The notes: generated from the letters alone by a model not told the origin. A DNA stretch of 64,000 nt from Gemmatimonadota bacterium (GCA_016704275.1 JADJAK010000001.1:620001-684000), one strand, 5' to 3'. Positions 5,609-16,267 are shown, counted from the first letter of the stretch. Program-made: numbers and translations.

Positions 5609-7405
5609 CTAGTCGTCGTCGCGGTACAGCGCCTCGATCTGCTCCTTGTTGTGCTCCTCGACCACGCGGCGCCGGATGGACTGCTTCGGCGTGAGTTCGC
5701 CCGCCTCGATGGTGAAGTCCTCGGCCAGGATGAGGAACTTCTTCGGGGTCTCGAACTGCGCCAGGTCGCGGAGACTCTTGCGCGCCTCGCGCGCCAGCTT
5801 GTCCTGCACCTCCGGCATGGTGACCAACTTCTCGGGAGGGAGCTTCGGCAGTCCCTTCACCGTGAGCCACGCGCCGAGCACGGAGAAGTTGGGGACCAGC
5901 AGCATGATCGGGAACTTCCGCTTGTCGCCCAGCATCACGGCGTTGGTGAAGAATTTGTTGGTCTTCAGCAACCCTTCGATCGGCTGGGGCGCGATGTTCT
6001 TGCCCCCGGCGGTGACGATCAAGTCCTTCTTGCGATCGGTGATGCGCAGGCAGCCCTCGCTGTCGATCTCGCCGATGTCGCCGGTGTGGAACCAGCGGTC
6101 CGCATCGATCGCTTCATCGGTCGCCCCGGGGAGGTTGTAATACCCCTGCATGACATGCGGCCCGCGGGTGAGGATCTCGCCATCGCCCGCGATCTTGATT
6201 TCGACGCCCGGGATCGGTCGCCCGACGGTGCCCGGCTTGTGCAGCGCCGGCGTGTTCACGGTGATCACCGGTGAGGTTTCGGTCAGGCCGTACCCCTCGT
6301 AGATCACCAGCTTTGCGGCGATGAAGAAGCGGCAGATCTCCGGATTGAGCGGCGCGCCTCCGGAGACCATCATCCGGATCCGGCCCCCGGTGCGGGCGCG
6401 CAGCTTCGAGAAGACCAGGGCGTCGGCGATCTTCATCCCGAACACGAGGCCCAGGGGGACGCGGCGCCGCGCGAGCGTGTAGTCGAGGTATTTCTCGCCC
6501 GTGGCGCGCGCCCACTCGAAGATGGCGCGCTTCGGCCCGCCGGCCGACATCGCGCCCTCGACCGCCCGGGCATAGATCTTCTCGTACAGGCGCGGCACGG
6601 ACGCCAGCACGGTGGGCCGGACTTCGACCAGCTCCGCGGCGACGGTCTCATTCGACGTCGCATAGCTGATCTGCACGCCGGCGTACACCATCACGTAGTG
6701 CCCGACCATCCGCTCGAAGATGTGCGACAGCGGCAGGAAGGAGAGGCACTCGTCATCCGCACGGATGTCGAGCACGGACAACGACGACACGACGTTGCTG
6801 GTGATGTTGCCGTGCGAGAGCATCACCCCCTTCGGGTTGCCCGTCGTGCCGGAGGTGTAGATCAACGTGGCGAGGTCGCCCGGCGTGGCCAGGCGGGCCT
6901 CCGCCTCCCAGTCGGGGTATCGGGCCTCGGCGGCCGCGCCACGGGCGAGGAATTCGGTGAACGACTCCACGCCCTCGGGCCGCGGCGCTTCGTCGAAGAG
7001 CACGACCTTCGTGAGCGCCGGCAACTCCGCCCGGATCTCCAGGATCTTGGCGAGTTGCACCAGCGACGACACGAAGAGGACCCGGACCCCGGCGTCGTGC
7101 AGGATGTACTGCATCTGGCGGGCGGGGAGGGTCGGGTAGATCGGCACGTCGACGAGGCGGGCGGCGAGGCAGCCGAAATCGGTGATCGCCCATTCGGGGC
7201 GATTCTCCGACAGGATGCCGATCCGCTCGCCGGGGGCGAGCCCCAGCTCGCGGAGCGCGGCGTGTGCCGCCCGCACCTTGCCGTGCAGCGTCGGCCAGCT
7301 GATCGACTGCCATTGCCCGTCACGCTTGATCCGCATGACCACCGGTCGCTGTCCGAACCGCCGGGCGGCCTCGAAGAAGAGGTCGTTCAGCGTCGCCGGG
7401 GTCAT
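5609..7405 (-). CDS. long-chain acyl-CoA synthetase (AMP-forming)
   Basis: Activates fatty acids to acyl-CoA with ATP, peripheral to the inner membrane. The 598-residue protein has the AMP-binding P-loop YTSGTTGNPKG at residues 183-193, the GYGLTETSP adenylate motif, the TGDIGEID motif with its Asp, the DRKKDLI hinge and a C-terminal catalytic Lys region (LTPKQSIRR). The sequence is closest to the long FAA1/FadD15-type ligases. ATG 7405 overlaps the stop of the upstream lipoprotein gene (ATGA), so this is the last gene of a three-gene operon read leftward. Confidence 0.92.
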   Translation of the reverse strand: MTPATLNDLFFEAARRFGQRPVVMRIKRDGQWQSISWPTLHGKVRAAHAALRELGLAPGERIGILSENRPEWAITDFGCLAARLVDVPIYPTLPARQMQYILHDAGVRVLFVSSLVQLAKILEIRAELPALTKVVLFDEAPRPEGVESFTEFLARGAAAEARYPDWEAEARLATPGDLATLIYTSGTTGNPKGVMLSHGNITSNVVSSLSVLDIRADDECLSFLPLSHIFERMVGHYVMVYAGVQISYATSNETVAAELVEVRPTVLASVPRLYEKIYARAVEGAMSAGGPKRAIFEWARATGEKYLDYTLARRRVPLGLVFGMKIADALVFSKLRARTGGRIRMMVSGGAPLNPEICRFFIAAKLVIYEGYGLTETSPVITVNTPALHKPGTVGRPIPGVEIKIAGDGEILTRGPHVMQGYYNLPGATDEAIDADRWFHTGDIGEIDSEGCLRITDRKKDLIVTAGGKNIAPQPIEGLLKTNKFFTNAVMLGDKRKFPIMLLVPNFSVLGAWLTVKGLPKLPPEKLVTMPEVQDKLAREARKSLRDLAQFETPKKFLILAEDFTIEAGELTPKQSIRRRVVEEHNKEQIEALYRDDD

Positions 7406-7767
7406 GGGGTCGGCCCGGCGGAGCCGGTCACGGCCGGCAACAAGGTGATGCTGATCGGATCGGAACGGAGCGTGCCGACGGCGGCCTGCACGCGCGCGCT
7501 GCCGGTGGCCGCGCGTCCTGAAAGGATGCCCGTCGTCGAGTCGAGAACAACCAACGCCGTGTCGGTCGTGTACCAGCGAATCACCGAGGGCACCGAGTCG
7601 CCCTGCTGATTCAGCGCCCGCGCCCGGAGCGTGACCTCCTGGCCAAGGCGCAACGACACCGGGCTCTGGGTGCGCACCTCGATCGCGACGACGCCGTCGC
7701 TGTCGGCGGGCAGCGCCGAGCACGCGGCGAGCCCCGCACCAAGCAGCAGGAGGACGGGCGCTCTCAC
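7402..7767 (-). CDS. lipoprotein with an Ig-like (Big) domain
   Basis: A 121-residue exported lipoprotein. From GTG 7767 it begins MRAPVLLLLGAGLAAC, a signal peptide with lipobox LAAC at residues 13-16. The mature part (VVAIEVRTQSPVSLRLGQEVTLRARAL, then WYTTDTALVVLD, SGRAATGSARV) follows the bacterial Ig-like group 2 pattern of surface proteins. It overlaps the TPR gene upstream (GTGA) and the acyl-CoA ligase downstream (ATGA). Function unknown; location in the cell envelope is inferred. Confidence 0.75.
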   Translation of the reverse strand: MRAPVLLLLGAGLAACSALPADSDGVVAIEVRTQSPVSLRLGQEVTLRARALNQQGDSVPSVIRWYTTDTALVVLDSTTGILSGRAATGSARVQAAVGTLRSDPISITLLPAVTGSAGPTP

Positions 7768-8207
7768 GCCGTCACCTCGCCGCCCTCGCCACCGTCGATC
7801 TCGGCGAGCGCGACGCGCGCATGATCGACCCATCGGGCCATCTCCGGGTCGCGTGGCGGGCGCGAGAGGAATGCGCGCAGGTGTTCGGCGGCACGCTCGA
7901 GGTCACCCCGACGCCGCAACAGAAACGCGAGGCCATAGTGGGCACCCGCGAGATCAGGCTGCAGTTCGAGGGCCCGGCGGTAATGGCGGATGGCTTCTTC
8001 CTGACGCCCCGTGCGCGAGAGGGCAATCGCGATGTACTGGAGGACCTTCACGTTGGCCGGTTCGTCCCGCAACGCCAGCTGGTACGAGGTGATGGCACCC
8101 TCGAAGTCGCCGTGGCGCTCGAGCGCGAGTCCCTCGTTCAGGTAATCGAGGCGTTGGGGCTTGATCGACCCGCCGTCGCCGGCCAGGATCTTCTTCCACC
8201 AACTCAC
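7764..8207 (-). CDS. tetratricopeptide-repeat protein
   Basis: A 147-residue protein made of TPR units. It starts MSWWKKILAGDGG from GTG 8207, then LNEGLALERHGDFEGAITSYQLAL, IAIALSRTGRQEEAIRHYRRAL and a third unit ending in LRAFLSRPP. TPRs mediate protein contacts, and the partner is unknown. A short ATG frame (8236-8204) ends across this start codon. One additional C in the run near 8210-8214 would join the two frames and give MPSLAKRPPAVSWWKK as the N-terminus, so the start could be 8236 with a sequencing error. First gene of the operon with the lipoprotein and acyl-CoA ligase. Confidence 0.75.
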   Translation of the reverse strand: MSWWKKILAGDGGSIKPQRLDYLNEGLALERHGDFEGAITSYQLALRDEPANVKVLQYIAIALSRTGRQEEAIRHYRRALELQPDLAGAHYGLAFLLRRRGDLERAAEHLRAFLSRPPRDPEMARWVDHARVALAEIDGGEGGEVTA

Positions 8208-8236
8208 CGCGGGGGCCGCTTCGCAAGGGAAGGCAT
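8204..8236 (-). CDS. possible 10-residue upstream frame overlapping the TPR start
   Basis: ATG 8236 begins MPSLAKRPPR and stops at TGA 8206-8204, overlapping the GTG of the TPR gene as GTGA. The ATG lies 6 bases after a good -10 (TAAGTT). It is either a short leaderless upstream frame that couples translation into the TPR gene, or the true N-terminus of that gene separated by a single missing C in a C5 run. The second reading is favoured by similar lesions elsewhere in the window. Confidence 0.3.
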   Translation of the reverse strand: MPSLAKRPPR

Positions 8237-8242
8237 CCCGGT

Positions 8243-8271
8243 AACTTAGGCCGCGCCGACGGCCGGGGCAA
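8243..8271 (-). promoter_or_regulatory. predicted promoter of the TPR-lipoprotein-acyl-CoA ligase operon
   Basis: On the minus strand TTGCCC (8271-8266), a 17-base spacer and TAAGTT (8248-8243). The next ATG is 6 bases on (8236), which would give a leaderless transcript. Confidence 0.5.
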
Positions 8272-8349
8272 CGCACGTCCCCGGCGCCCCGCGACCGGTG
8301 TTAGCTTGGCCAGAGCGGTGTGCCTGCCGCGACACCCCAGGAGGATCCC

Positions 8350-8859
8350 GTGCCTCGTCCCCGTCCCACCCCTGCCCGCGAGATCCTGGAAGTCGATTGG
8401 CCGTTCTTCGGGGAGCTCTGCCGCGCCTTGGCCCTGAAGGTCGCCCGCGCCTATCAACCCGAGGTCGTCCTCGGCATCGCGAAGGCCGGCGTGATCCCCG
8501 CCGCAATTGTCGCGACGATCCTGCAGTGCGATTACGCCAGCATCACCATCGCGCGCGCCACCCTGGACGCCGAGCCGGAGTTGATGATCGGCCCGCCCCC
8601 CTCGATCCGTGGCAAACGCGTGCTGCTGGTGGATGAAACCTGCGACAGCGGCGACACGATGAAGCTCGCGCTCCACGCGGTTCGGGCGTCGAGGCCCGCC
8701 GAGGTGCGTACCGCCGTCTCGTTCAGCACGGGGCGATGGGCCACGGACTTTCACGCCTTCGCGACGACGAAGGCGATCGTGCTGCCATGGGATCGAGAGG
8801 TGGTCGACGAGGGCGAGCTGGTGATGCGCCCCGATCTGCGAAGCTATCTGGAGGGCTGA
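8350..8859 (+). CDS. phosphoribosyltransferase-domain protein
   Basis: A 169-residue cytoplasmic protein of the PRTase fold. The PRPP-binding loop VLLVDETCDSGDT lies near residue 90, preceded by VLGIAKAGVIPAA near residue 38, which matches the first PRTase beta-strand/PPi loop. The sequence resembles the small xanthine/guanine-type PRTases often annotated only as phosphoribosyltransferase, and substrate cannot be read from the hood region. AGGAGG at 8339-8344 selects GTG 8350 over the ATG at 8320. Confidence 0.82.
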   Translation: MPRPRPTPAREILEVDWPFFGELCRALALKVARAYQPEVVLGIAKAGVIPAAIVATILQCDYASITIARATLDAEPELMIGPPPSIRGKRVLLVDETCDSGDTMKLALHAVRASRPAEVRTAVSFSTGRWATDFHAFATTKAIVLPWDREVVDEGELVMRPDLRSYLEG

Positions 8860-8862
8860 GCG

Positions 8863-9420
8863 TCAGGTCGCGTGCAGGGCCGCCGGAAGTTCCTCGGCGC
8901 TGAAGGCCTCATGCCACGGCCGACCGGCGGCCAGCAGGTCGTAGACCGACGCCAGCGTGGCGGCCGACCCGGCGAGAAAGCGACAGGCCTCCGCACCATG
9001 CGACCGGCATTCCACCTCGAGGACGGCGATCGGCGCGCCGCCCTGCGCGGTCAGGAAGGCAGCGAAACAGCCGCATGAGAAGTGGCAGGACGGTCGATCC
9101 GCCGTGCCGGGCTCCGCCTCCGCCCAGTCTCCCGCCTCGAGCAGCAGCGCGCGATCACCGAGTGCCGTCGTCGAGAGCGACCCCCAGCCCAGGCCCACAC
9201 AGAGCTCGTCGAGCAGCGGCCCGAACCAGCGCAGGTCGAGCCGGCGCGCGTCGTCGAGCCCGGTGCGTTCGGCCACCCGATTGCGCCAGCGCTCGGCGAG
9301 CGCATCGCCGGAGGCAAAGCCCGCATCCTGGAGCATGTCCGCGGCGGCGGCCGGCACGGCATCGTGCAGGCGGCGACGCAGACGGTGGAGCGAGGCGGGG
9401 GCGATGGTGAAGAGCGACAT
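8863..9420 (-). CDS. V4R (4-vinyl reductase) domain protein
   Basis: A 185-residue protein. The C-terminal half (CHFSCGCFAAFLTAQGG, then VEVECRSHGAEACRFLAG) matches the V4R domain, a small-molecule/metal-binding domain with conserved Cys found in transcription regulators and tetrapyrrole enzymes. The N-terminal 80 residues are helical and not recognised. There is no DNA-binding domain in this protein. It lies 12 bases from the end of ligA on the same strand and converges with the PRTase. Ligand unknown. Confidence 0.65.
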   Translation of the reverse strand: MSLFTIAPASLHRLRRRLHDAVPAAAADMLQDAGFASGDALAERWRNRVAERTGLDDARRLDLRWFGPLLDELCVGLGWGSLSTTALGDRALLLEAGDWAEAEPGTADRPSCHFSCGCFAAFLTAQGGAPIAVLEVECRSHGAEACRFLAGSAATLASVYDLLAAGRPWHEAFSAEELPAALHAT

Positions 9421-9432
9421 GGCGAGGCGAAG

Positions 9433-11454
9433 CTACGCGTCGGGGGTGAGCCGCCGCAAGAGCTCGGCTTCATCGATGATGGTGATGCCGAGCTGCTGGG
9501 CCTTCGCCTGCTTCTCGCCGGCATCGGCGCCCGCCACCACCAGATCGGTCTTCTTGGAGACGCTGGAGGTCACGGTGCCGCCGGCCGCCTCGATTCGCGA
9601 CGTCGCCTCCCCCCGCGAGAGGGTCGGCAGCGCGCCCGTCAGGACCACGCGCAGGCCGGCGAGCGGTCGTGGTCCATCCGGCCCGTCCGACGCCTCGTGG
9701 AGGGCCACCGCGGCCGCCTCGAGCCGATCGAGCAGCGCGGCGCTCGTCGCGTCGGCCAGGAATGCGGCGACTGAGTTGGCGATGGTCGGGCCGATTCCCT
9801 CGATCGCCTCGAGGCGTGCGGCGTCGCTCTGGCGCAGCGCTGCGAGCGAGCCGAAGGCACGGGCGATGCTCTTCGCCGCCGCCGTCCCGACGTGCCGAAT
9901 TCCCAACGCGACGAGCAGCGCGCGGAGCGGACGGCCCTTCGAGGCCGCGATGGCGTCGACGAGGGAGCGCGCCGACTGCTCGGCGAAGCCGTCGAGTTGG
10001 AGCAGTGCGTCCGCGGTGAGGGTGTAGAGGTCGGCGGCGTCCGCCACCAACCCCGCCTCCAGCAACTGGCGCAGTCGTTCAGGGCCGAGGCCGGTGACGT
10101 CCATCGCCCCGCGGGAGACAAAGTGCACCAGCCCTTCGTACGCGCGACCCGGGCACCGGCTGTTCGGACAGTAGCGATTGACCTCGCCTTCCGGCTTCAC
10201 CAGCGCGGTATGGCAGATCGGGCAATGCGTCGGGGCGAGCCACTCGACTTCGGCGCCGGTGCGCTTGCTGCGATCCGGTCCGAGGACCTTCGGAATCACC
10301 TCACCCGAACGGATCACCTCGACGATGTCGCCGATGCGCACGTCGCGCTGCGCGATGATCTCCTCGTTGTGGAGCGTCGCGCGGGACACGGTCGCACCGC
10401 CCACCCGCACCGGCTCGAGGATCGCCGTCGGCGCGAGGGCACCGGTCCGACCGATGTTCACCTCGATCGCGAGCAGCCGCGTGAAGGCGCTCTCGGCCGG
10501 GAACTTTCGCGCGATCGCCCAGCGCGGCACGCGGCCACCAATCACGCCCAACTCCTCCTGCAGGCGCAACGCGTCGACCTTGATCACCAGGCCGTCGGCA
10601 TCGAAGGGCAATGCCCGAATCCGCTCGCTCCAGTCGGCGACGGTGGCCTGGACCGCTGCGAGGTCCGGGTGGACGCTCCACCCCGGCGCCACCGGGAAGC
10701 CCCACGCGGCCAGCTGCTCGAGCGCCTCATGGTGATGCGCGACGTGCCATCCCGTCGAGAGCGGGACCACCTGATAGCCGAAGAAGCGGAGCCGCCGTCG
10801 CCGAGCCTCGGCGGGGTCGAGCTGGCGGAGCGCGCCAGCCGCGGCGTTGCGTGGGTTCTGCAGCAGCTCCTGGCCGGCAGCTTCGCGGAGCCGGTTCACG
10901 GCGGCGAAGCCGCGGCGATCGATGTAGACCTCGCCGCGCACTTCCATGCGAGCCGGCCAGCCGCTCCCCGCGAGCTGGAGCGGGATGTCGGCGATCGCGC
11001 GGACGTTGCCGGTGATCTCCTCGCCCTCACTGCCGTCGCCGCGCGTGACACCGCGCACCAGCACCCCATCCTCGTACGTGAGCGAGAGCGCGGCCCCATC
11101 GATCTTTACCTCGACGAGGATCGCCGCGGTCTGCACCCGCGAGTCCACCTTGGCAATCTTCTCGAACCACGCGGCGAGTTCGTCGTCGGAAAAGGCGTTG
11201 TCGAGCGAGAGCATCGGGACGGCATGCTGCGCCTTCGGGAGAAAGGCCGCGACCTGCCCCCCGACGCGCCGCGTCGGCGAGTCTGCGCTCAGGAGCTCCG
11301 GATGCTCGGTCTCGAGGGCTTGCAGGCGCCGGAAGAGGACGTCGTATTCCGCATCGCTGATCTCGGGCGCATCGAGGTCGTAGTACGCACGACTGGCCCG
11401 CTGCAGCTCGTCACGCAGTCGGGCCGCCTCGTCGGCGGGGCGGAGTGCGGTCAC
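9433..11454 (-). CDS. ligA: NAD-dependent DNA ligase
   Basis: Seals nicks in DNA during replication and repair using NAD+. The 673-residue protein is full length for LigA. It contains the adenylation motif VEVKIDG with the nucleophilic Lys at about residue 117, the GDGSEGEEIT loop, the OB-fold region (RTGALAPTAILEPV), a four-Cys zinc finger (CPICH then CPNSRC), helix-hairpin-helix repeats (GIRHVG, IEGIGPTIA), and a C-terminal BRCT domain starting near residue 600. Start at GTG 11454 is set by the GTGA overlap with the upstream TPR gene and by alignment to the family N-terminus. Confidence 0.96.
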   Translation of the reverse strand: MTALRPADEAARLRDELQRASRAYYDLDAPEISDAEYDVLFRRLQALETEHPELLSADSPTRRVGGQVAAFLPKAQHAVPMLSLDNAFSDDELAAWFEKIAKVDSRVQTAAILVEVKIDGAALSLTYEDGVLVRGVTRGDGSEGEEITGNVRAIADIPLQLAGSGWPARMEVRGEVYIDRRGFAAVNRLREAAGQELLQNPRNAAAGALRQLDPAEARRRRLRFFGYQVVPLSTGWHVAHHHEALEQLAAWGFPVAPGWSVHPDLAAVQATVADWSERIRALPFDADGLVIKVDALRLQEELGVIGGRVPRWAIARKFPAESAFTRLLAIEVNIGRTGALAPTAILEPVRVGGATVSRATLHNEEIIAQRDVRIGDIVEVIRSGEVIPKVLGPDRSKRTGAEVEWLAPTHCPICHTALVKPEGEVNRYCPNSRCPGRAYEGLVHFVSRGAMDVTGLGPERLRQLLEAGLVADAADLYTLTADALLQLDGFAEQSARSLVDAIAASKGRPLRALLVALGIRHVGTAAAKSIARAFGSLAALRQSDAARLEAIEGIGPTIANSVAAFLADATSAALLDRLEAAAVALHEASDGPDGPRPLAGLRVVLTGALPTLSRGEATSRIEAAGGTVTSSVSKKTDLVVAGADAGEKQAKAQQLGITIIDEAELLRRLTPDA

Positions 11455-12239
11455 GGCTTCAGGTGGGTGGCGACCCGCGTGGCGAGGGCGAGCGCCTGTC
11501 GCTTGTAGGTCGCGTCCATCGGTTCGAGGGGAGGGAGCTGGGCGATCACGTCGAGTTGCGCCTTCGCCTCGCTCCACTTCTGGCGGTCGGCCAGGATCAG
11601 CGCGAGGTCGAGTCGGTGATACACCCACTGCGGCCGCAAGTCGACGGCGACGCGCAGCAGCCGTTCCGCCTCGTCCCACGAGGCCTCGTTGAAGATCGCC
11701 GCGCCCATGAAGTTCTTGGCGAAGAACCGCTCCAGCGCGGAGAGGCGCTGAATCTCGGCATGCCAACGACCCAGCACGTGGTAGGCACCGTCGTGCTTCG
11801 GGTCGATTTCGATGGCACGGAGCGCCTCGGCACGGATCTCGGCGGCCCGCTGGATCCGCTCCTTCTTGCTCTTGGTCAGCGAGGTGCGCCCGATGGCATT
11901 GGCGAGGATGAAATGCCCGTCGGCCCCATCGGGCTTCGCGGCGGTGGCCCGACGTGCGTAGCTTTCCGCCACGACGTAGAGGGAATCCCGGGCCGGGTCC
12001 CGCCGTTCCTCCGGGACCTGCTTCCCGATGTCGAGCAGGACGGCCGCCAATCGCCAATTGGCTTCATAGGAGGCCGGCTCAAGCCGAGTGGCCTCCTCGA
12101 GGTGGCGGCGCGCCGTCTGGAAGTCGTGACCCTCCATCGCGCGCGTCCCGAGCATCAAGGCATCCTGCGCCACCAGGGTGGCGGGCACGCCGAGGCAGAG
12201 AAGACCGACAAGACGGGCGATGTGGTGGTATCCCTGCAT
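11451..12239 (-). CDS. secreted TPR protein, RMD-like
   Basis: A 262-residue protein with an N-terminal signal peptide (ARLVGLLCLGVPATLVAQ) followed by TPR helices (ARRHLEEATRLEPASYEANWRLA; AIEIDPKHDGAYHVLGRW; LRVAVDLRPQWVYHRLDLALIL). The HVLGRWHAEI segment is characteristic of the regulator-of-microtubule-dynamics (RMD) branch of TPR proteins, which occurs in bacterial envelopes. It is predicted periplasmic. The stop overlaps ligA (GTGA), so a secreted TPR gene is co-transcribed with DNA ligase, probably through operon convenience rather than function. Confidence 0.78.
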   Translation of the reverse strand: MQGYHHIARLVGLLCLGVPATLVAQDALMLGTRAMEGHDFQTARRHLEEATRLEPASYEANWRLAAVLLDIGKQVPEERRDPARDSLYVVAESYARRATAAKPDGADGHFILANAIGRTSLTKSKKERIQRAAEIRAEALRAIEIDPKHDGAYHVLGRWHAEIQRLSALERFFAKNFMGAAIFNEASWDEAERLLRVAVDLRPQWVYHRLDLALILADRQKWSEAKAQLDVIAQLPPLEPMDATYKRQALALATRVATHLKP

Positions 12240-12287
12240 GACTCGGTTCCTCACATGTCGACATGGGGCCTGACGGCCCGAGGCAGA

Positions 12288-13625
12288 ATGGTCGTTCCAC
12301 GCCTGATCGAACGCAAGCGAGACGGGGGTGCGCTGACCGGAGACGAGTGGCGCGAACTGATCGCCCACTACGCCACCGGCGACGTGCCGGACTACCAGAT
12401 GTCCGCCCTCGCCATGGCGGTGGTGTTCCGCGGCCTCACGCCCGAGGAACTGGATGCCCTGACGCAGGCGATGCTCAACTCGGGGGAGCGTCTGGCCCGG
12501 TCGGGCGATGGCCGCCCCAGGATCGACAAGCACTCCACCGGTGGCGTCGGGGACAAGACCTCGCTGATCCTCGCCCCCCTGCTGGCCGCCTGCGGCGTCG
12601 CGGTGCCGATGATGTCCGGCCGGGGACTCGGGCACACCGGTGGTACCCTCGACAAGCTCGAAGCGATCCCCGGCTTCACCACCCGGATGCCGTTGCGCGA
12701 GGCGGTCCGCCAACTCGACGCGATCGGCGTGGTGATGTTCGGACAGACGGAGGAGATCGTCCCGGCCGACCGCCGGCTCTACGCGCTCCGCGATGTCAGC
12801 GGGACGGTCGAATCGATCCCGCTGATCACCGCGAGCATCATGTCGAAGAAACTGGCCGAGCAGCTCGACGGCCTGGTGCTCGACGTGAAGGTCGGCAGCG
12901 GGGCCTTCATGCCGAAGCTCGAGGATGCCCGCACGCTGGCACGCACCATGGTCGGCGTCGGCGAACAAGCGGGCTGCCGCACCGTGGCGCTGCTCACCGC
13001 CATGGATCGGCCCCTCGGCCGGACGGCCGGAAATGCCATCGAGGTCGTCGAGTCGATCGCGGCGCTCCGCGGCGAGGAGCACGGCGAATTGATGGAGGTG
13101 ACTCTGGCCCTGGGCGCAGAGATGTTGCTCGTCGCGGGGAAGGCGACGACTCGCGTGGACGCGATCCGGACGCTGCAGGCGGCGATCGATTCCGGGGCGG
13201 CACTCGATCGCTTCCGCGAGGTGATCCGCTGGCAGGGGGGTGACCCGGCAGTGGTCGATGCGCCGGCGCTGCTCCCCCAAGCCCCGGTGATCCGTCACCT
13301 GGCCGTCGGCCGCAGTGGCCGGATGCCACCACTGCCGCCCCGCATCCTCGGCGAGGCGATCGTCGCGATGGGCGGGGGCCGCCGCACGGCGGCCGATCCC
13401 GTCGATCCCGCGGTCGGACTGGAACTGCTCTGTCCCGCCGGACAGGCGATGCAGGCGACCGATCCGTTCGCCGTCGTCCACGCCCGGACCGACGCCGATG
13501 CCGACCTCGCCGAAGCCGCCCTGCGCCGGGCGCTGGACGCCGCCTGGGCCACGGGGGCGGAGCCGTTGCCGTTGATCATCGAGCGCATCACGCTGGATCA
13601 CACCGAACCGTATGGAGACGCCTGA
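12288..13625 (+). CDS. pyrimidine-nucleoside / thymidine phosphorylase
   Basis: Phosphorolyses thymidine, deoxyuridine or uridine to free base and (deoxy)ribose-1-phosphate. The 445-residue protein starts MVVPRLIERKRDGG, the usual family opening. It carries the phosphate- and substrate-binding KHSTGGVGDKTS (residues 81-92), SGRGLGHTGGTLDKLE and DVKVGSGAFM motifs, ending with the small mixed C-terminal domain. Length agrees with DeoA and Pdp, and the two cannot be told apart here. The ATG at 12288 has GAGG just upstream; an in-frame ATG at 12255 is less likely. Diverges from the ligA operon. Confidence 0.92.
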   Translation: MVVPRLIERKRDGGALTGDEWRELIAHYATGDVPDYQMSALAMAVVFRGLTPEELDALTQAMLNSGERLARSGDGRPRIDKHSTGGVGDKTSLILAPLLAACGVAVPMMSGRGLGHTGGTLDKLEAIPGFTTRMPLREAVRQLDAIGVVMFGQTEEIVPADRRLYALRDVSGTVESIPLITASIMSKKLAEQLDGLVLDVKVGSGAFMPKLEDARTLARTMVGVGEQAGCRTVALLTAMDRPLGRTAGNAIEVVESIAALRGEEHGELMEVTLALGAEMLLVAGKATTRVDAIRTLQAAIDSGAALDRFREVIRWQGGDPAVVDAPALLPQAPVIRHLAVGRSGRMPPLPPRILGEAIVAMGGGRRTAADPVDPAVGLELLCPAGQAMQATDPFAVVHARTDADADLAEAALRRALDAAWATGAEPLPLIIERITLDHTEPYGDA

Positions 13626-13897
13626 TGGGCGCACTGATCGGCCTCGCGGCACTCGCCGCCCTCTTCGCCTGGTTGATGGGCTTCGGCTCCCACCGTCCGC
13701 CGGCGGCGCCCGAGGACGATGTCGAGACGCCGGTCGACGTCGACGAATTGGAGCAGGCGGAGCTCGAGATGCGCGACGATCGCTCGGCGCGCGCCATCGG
13801 CGACGCCCTCGCCGGCGAAGTCACCGAAGACGGCGAGGAAGAGGAGGACTGGGGACCGGGCTCGCCGGGGCACGGGGGATTGCCGGGGATCAGCTGA
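13625..13897 (+). CDS. small single-pass membrane protein with acidic tail
   Basis: A 90-residue hypothetical protein. Residues 1-20 (MGALIGLAALAALFAWLMGF) form one membrane helix. The remainder is strongly acidic (EDDVETPVDVDELEQAELEM and a run of Glu near the end) with a Gly/Pro tail. It starts on the last base of the deoA/pdp stop (TGATG) and is therefore co-translated. No family recognised. The gene ends three bases before the heptamer hairpin that separates it from gyrB. Confidence 0.7.
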   Translation: MGALIGLAALAALFAWLMGFGSHRPPAAPEDDVETPVDVDELEQAELEMRDDRSARAIGDALAGEVTEDGEEEEDWGPGSPGHGGLPGIS

Positions 13898-13899
13898 AC

Positions 13900-13986
13900 G
13901 CGAGAAGCGAGAAGCGAGAAGCGAGAAGCGTGGTGTCACGGAGAGATTTCCCCGTCGCACCACGCTTCTCGCTTCTCGCTTCTCGA
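13900..13986. repeat. GCGAGAA heptamer inverted repeat, likely bidirectional terminator
   Basis: Four GCGAGAA units (13900-13927) followed by GCGTGGTG, and on the right CACCACGC followed by TTCTCGC, TTCTCGC, TTCTCGA (to 13986). Positions 13914-13935 and 13958-13979 are a perfect 22-bp stem with a 22-base loop, and the outer units extend it imperfectly. It lies between convergent genes (ends at 13897 and 13993), an ideal place for a two-way terminator, though it has no T tract. Confidence 0.9.
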
Positions 13987-13992
13987 GCTCCG

Positions 13993-15930
<1,938 letters not shown>

Positions 15931-15952
15931 GCGTCCTCGCGCTCGAGAGCGA

Positions 15953-16267
15953 TCAGGGCCGGTCCAGGGGACCGACCATCCAGCGAATGTGTTGCACGCG
16001 GCCGCTGCGCGAGCCATTCAGGCGCGCCAGGATCCGCGGTGTCATCAGGCCCAGCTCGGTCGCCCACGCCGGCGTGGCGACTCGTACCATCAGCGTCCCG
16101 TCGGGGGTGACCGAGACCGCTTGCGTGACCGCCGCGATCTGCGGGCCGACCCGCTCCGGCCAGTCATCGACCGCGGTGGCCAGGTCGAGACGTTTTCCCA
16201 GTCCCGACCCCGCGAGCCACTGCTCAAGCGCCTTCGCGAACGGCGTCGGTGCCTTCGGTCGATTCAC
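15953..16267 (-). CDS. DUF721 protein, DciA-like helicase operator
   Basis: A 104-residue protein of the DUF721 family, which includes DciA, the loader/operator of the replicative helicase in bacteria without DnaC. The KH-like core is visible: WPERVGPQIAAVT near residue 36, then GTLMVRVATPAWATEL and LNGSRSGRVQHIRW. GTG 16267 overlaps the recF stop (GTGA), and the gene lies 22 bases before gyrB, the classic replication neighbourhood of this family. Function as DciA is inferred from family and location. Confidence 0.82.
   Translation of the reverse strand: MNRPKAPTPFAKALEQWLAGSGLGKRLDLATAVDDWPERVGPQIAAVTQAVSVTPDGTLMVRVATPAWATELGLMTPRILARLNGSRSGRVQHIRWMVGPLDRP

Noticed and set aside
12255..12287. 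Earlier start of the nucleoside phosphorylase at ATG 12255
   Set aside because: GAGG fits the ATG at 12288 and homologs begin with the LIERKRDGG segment there.
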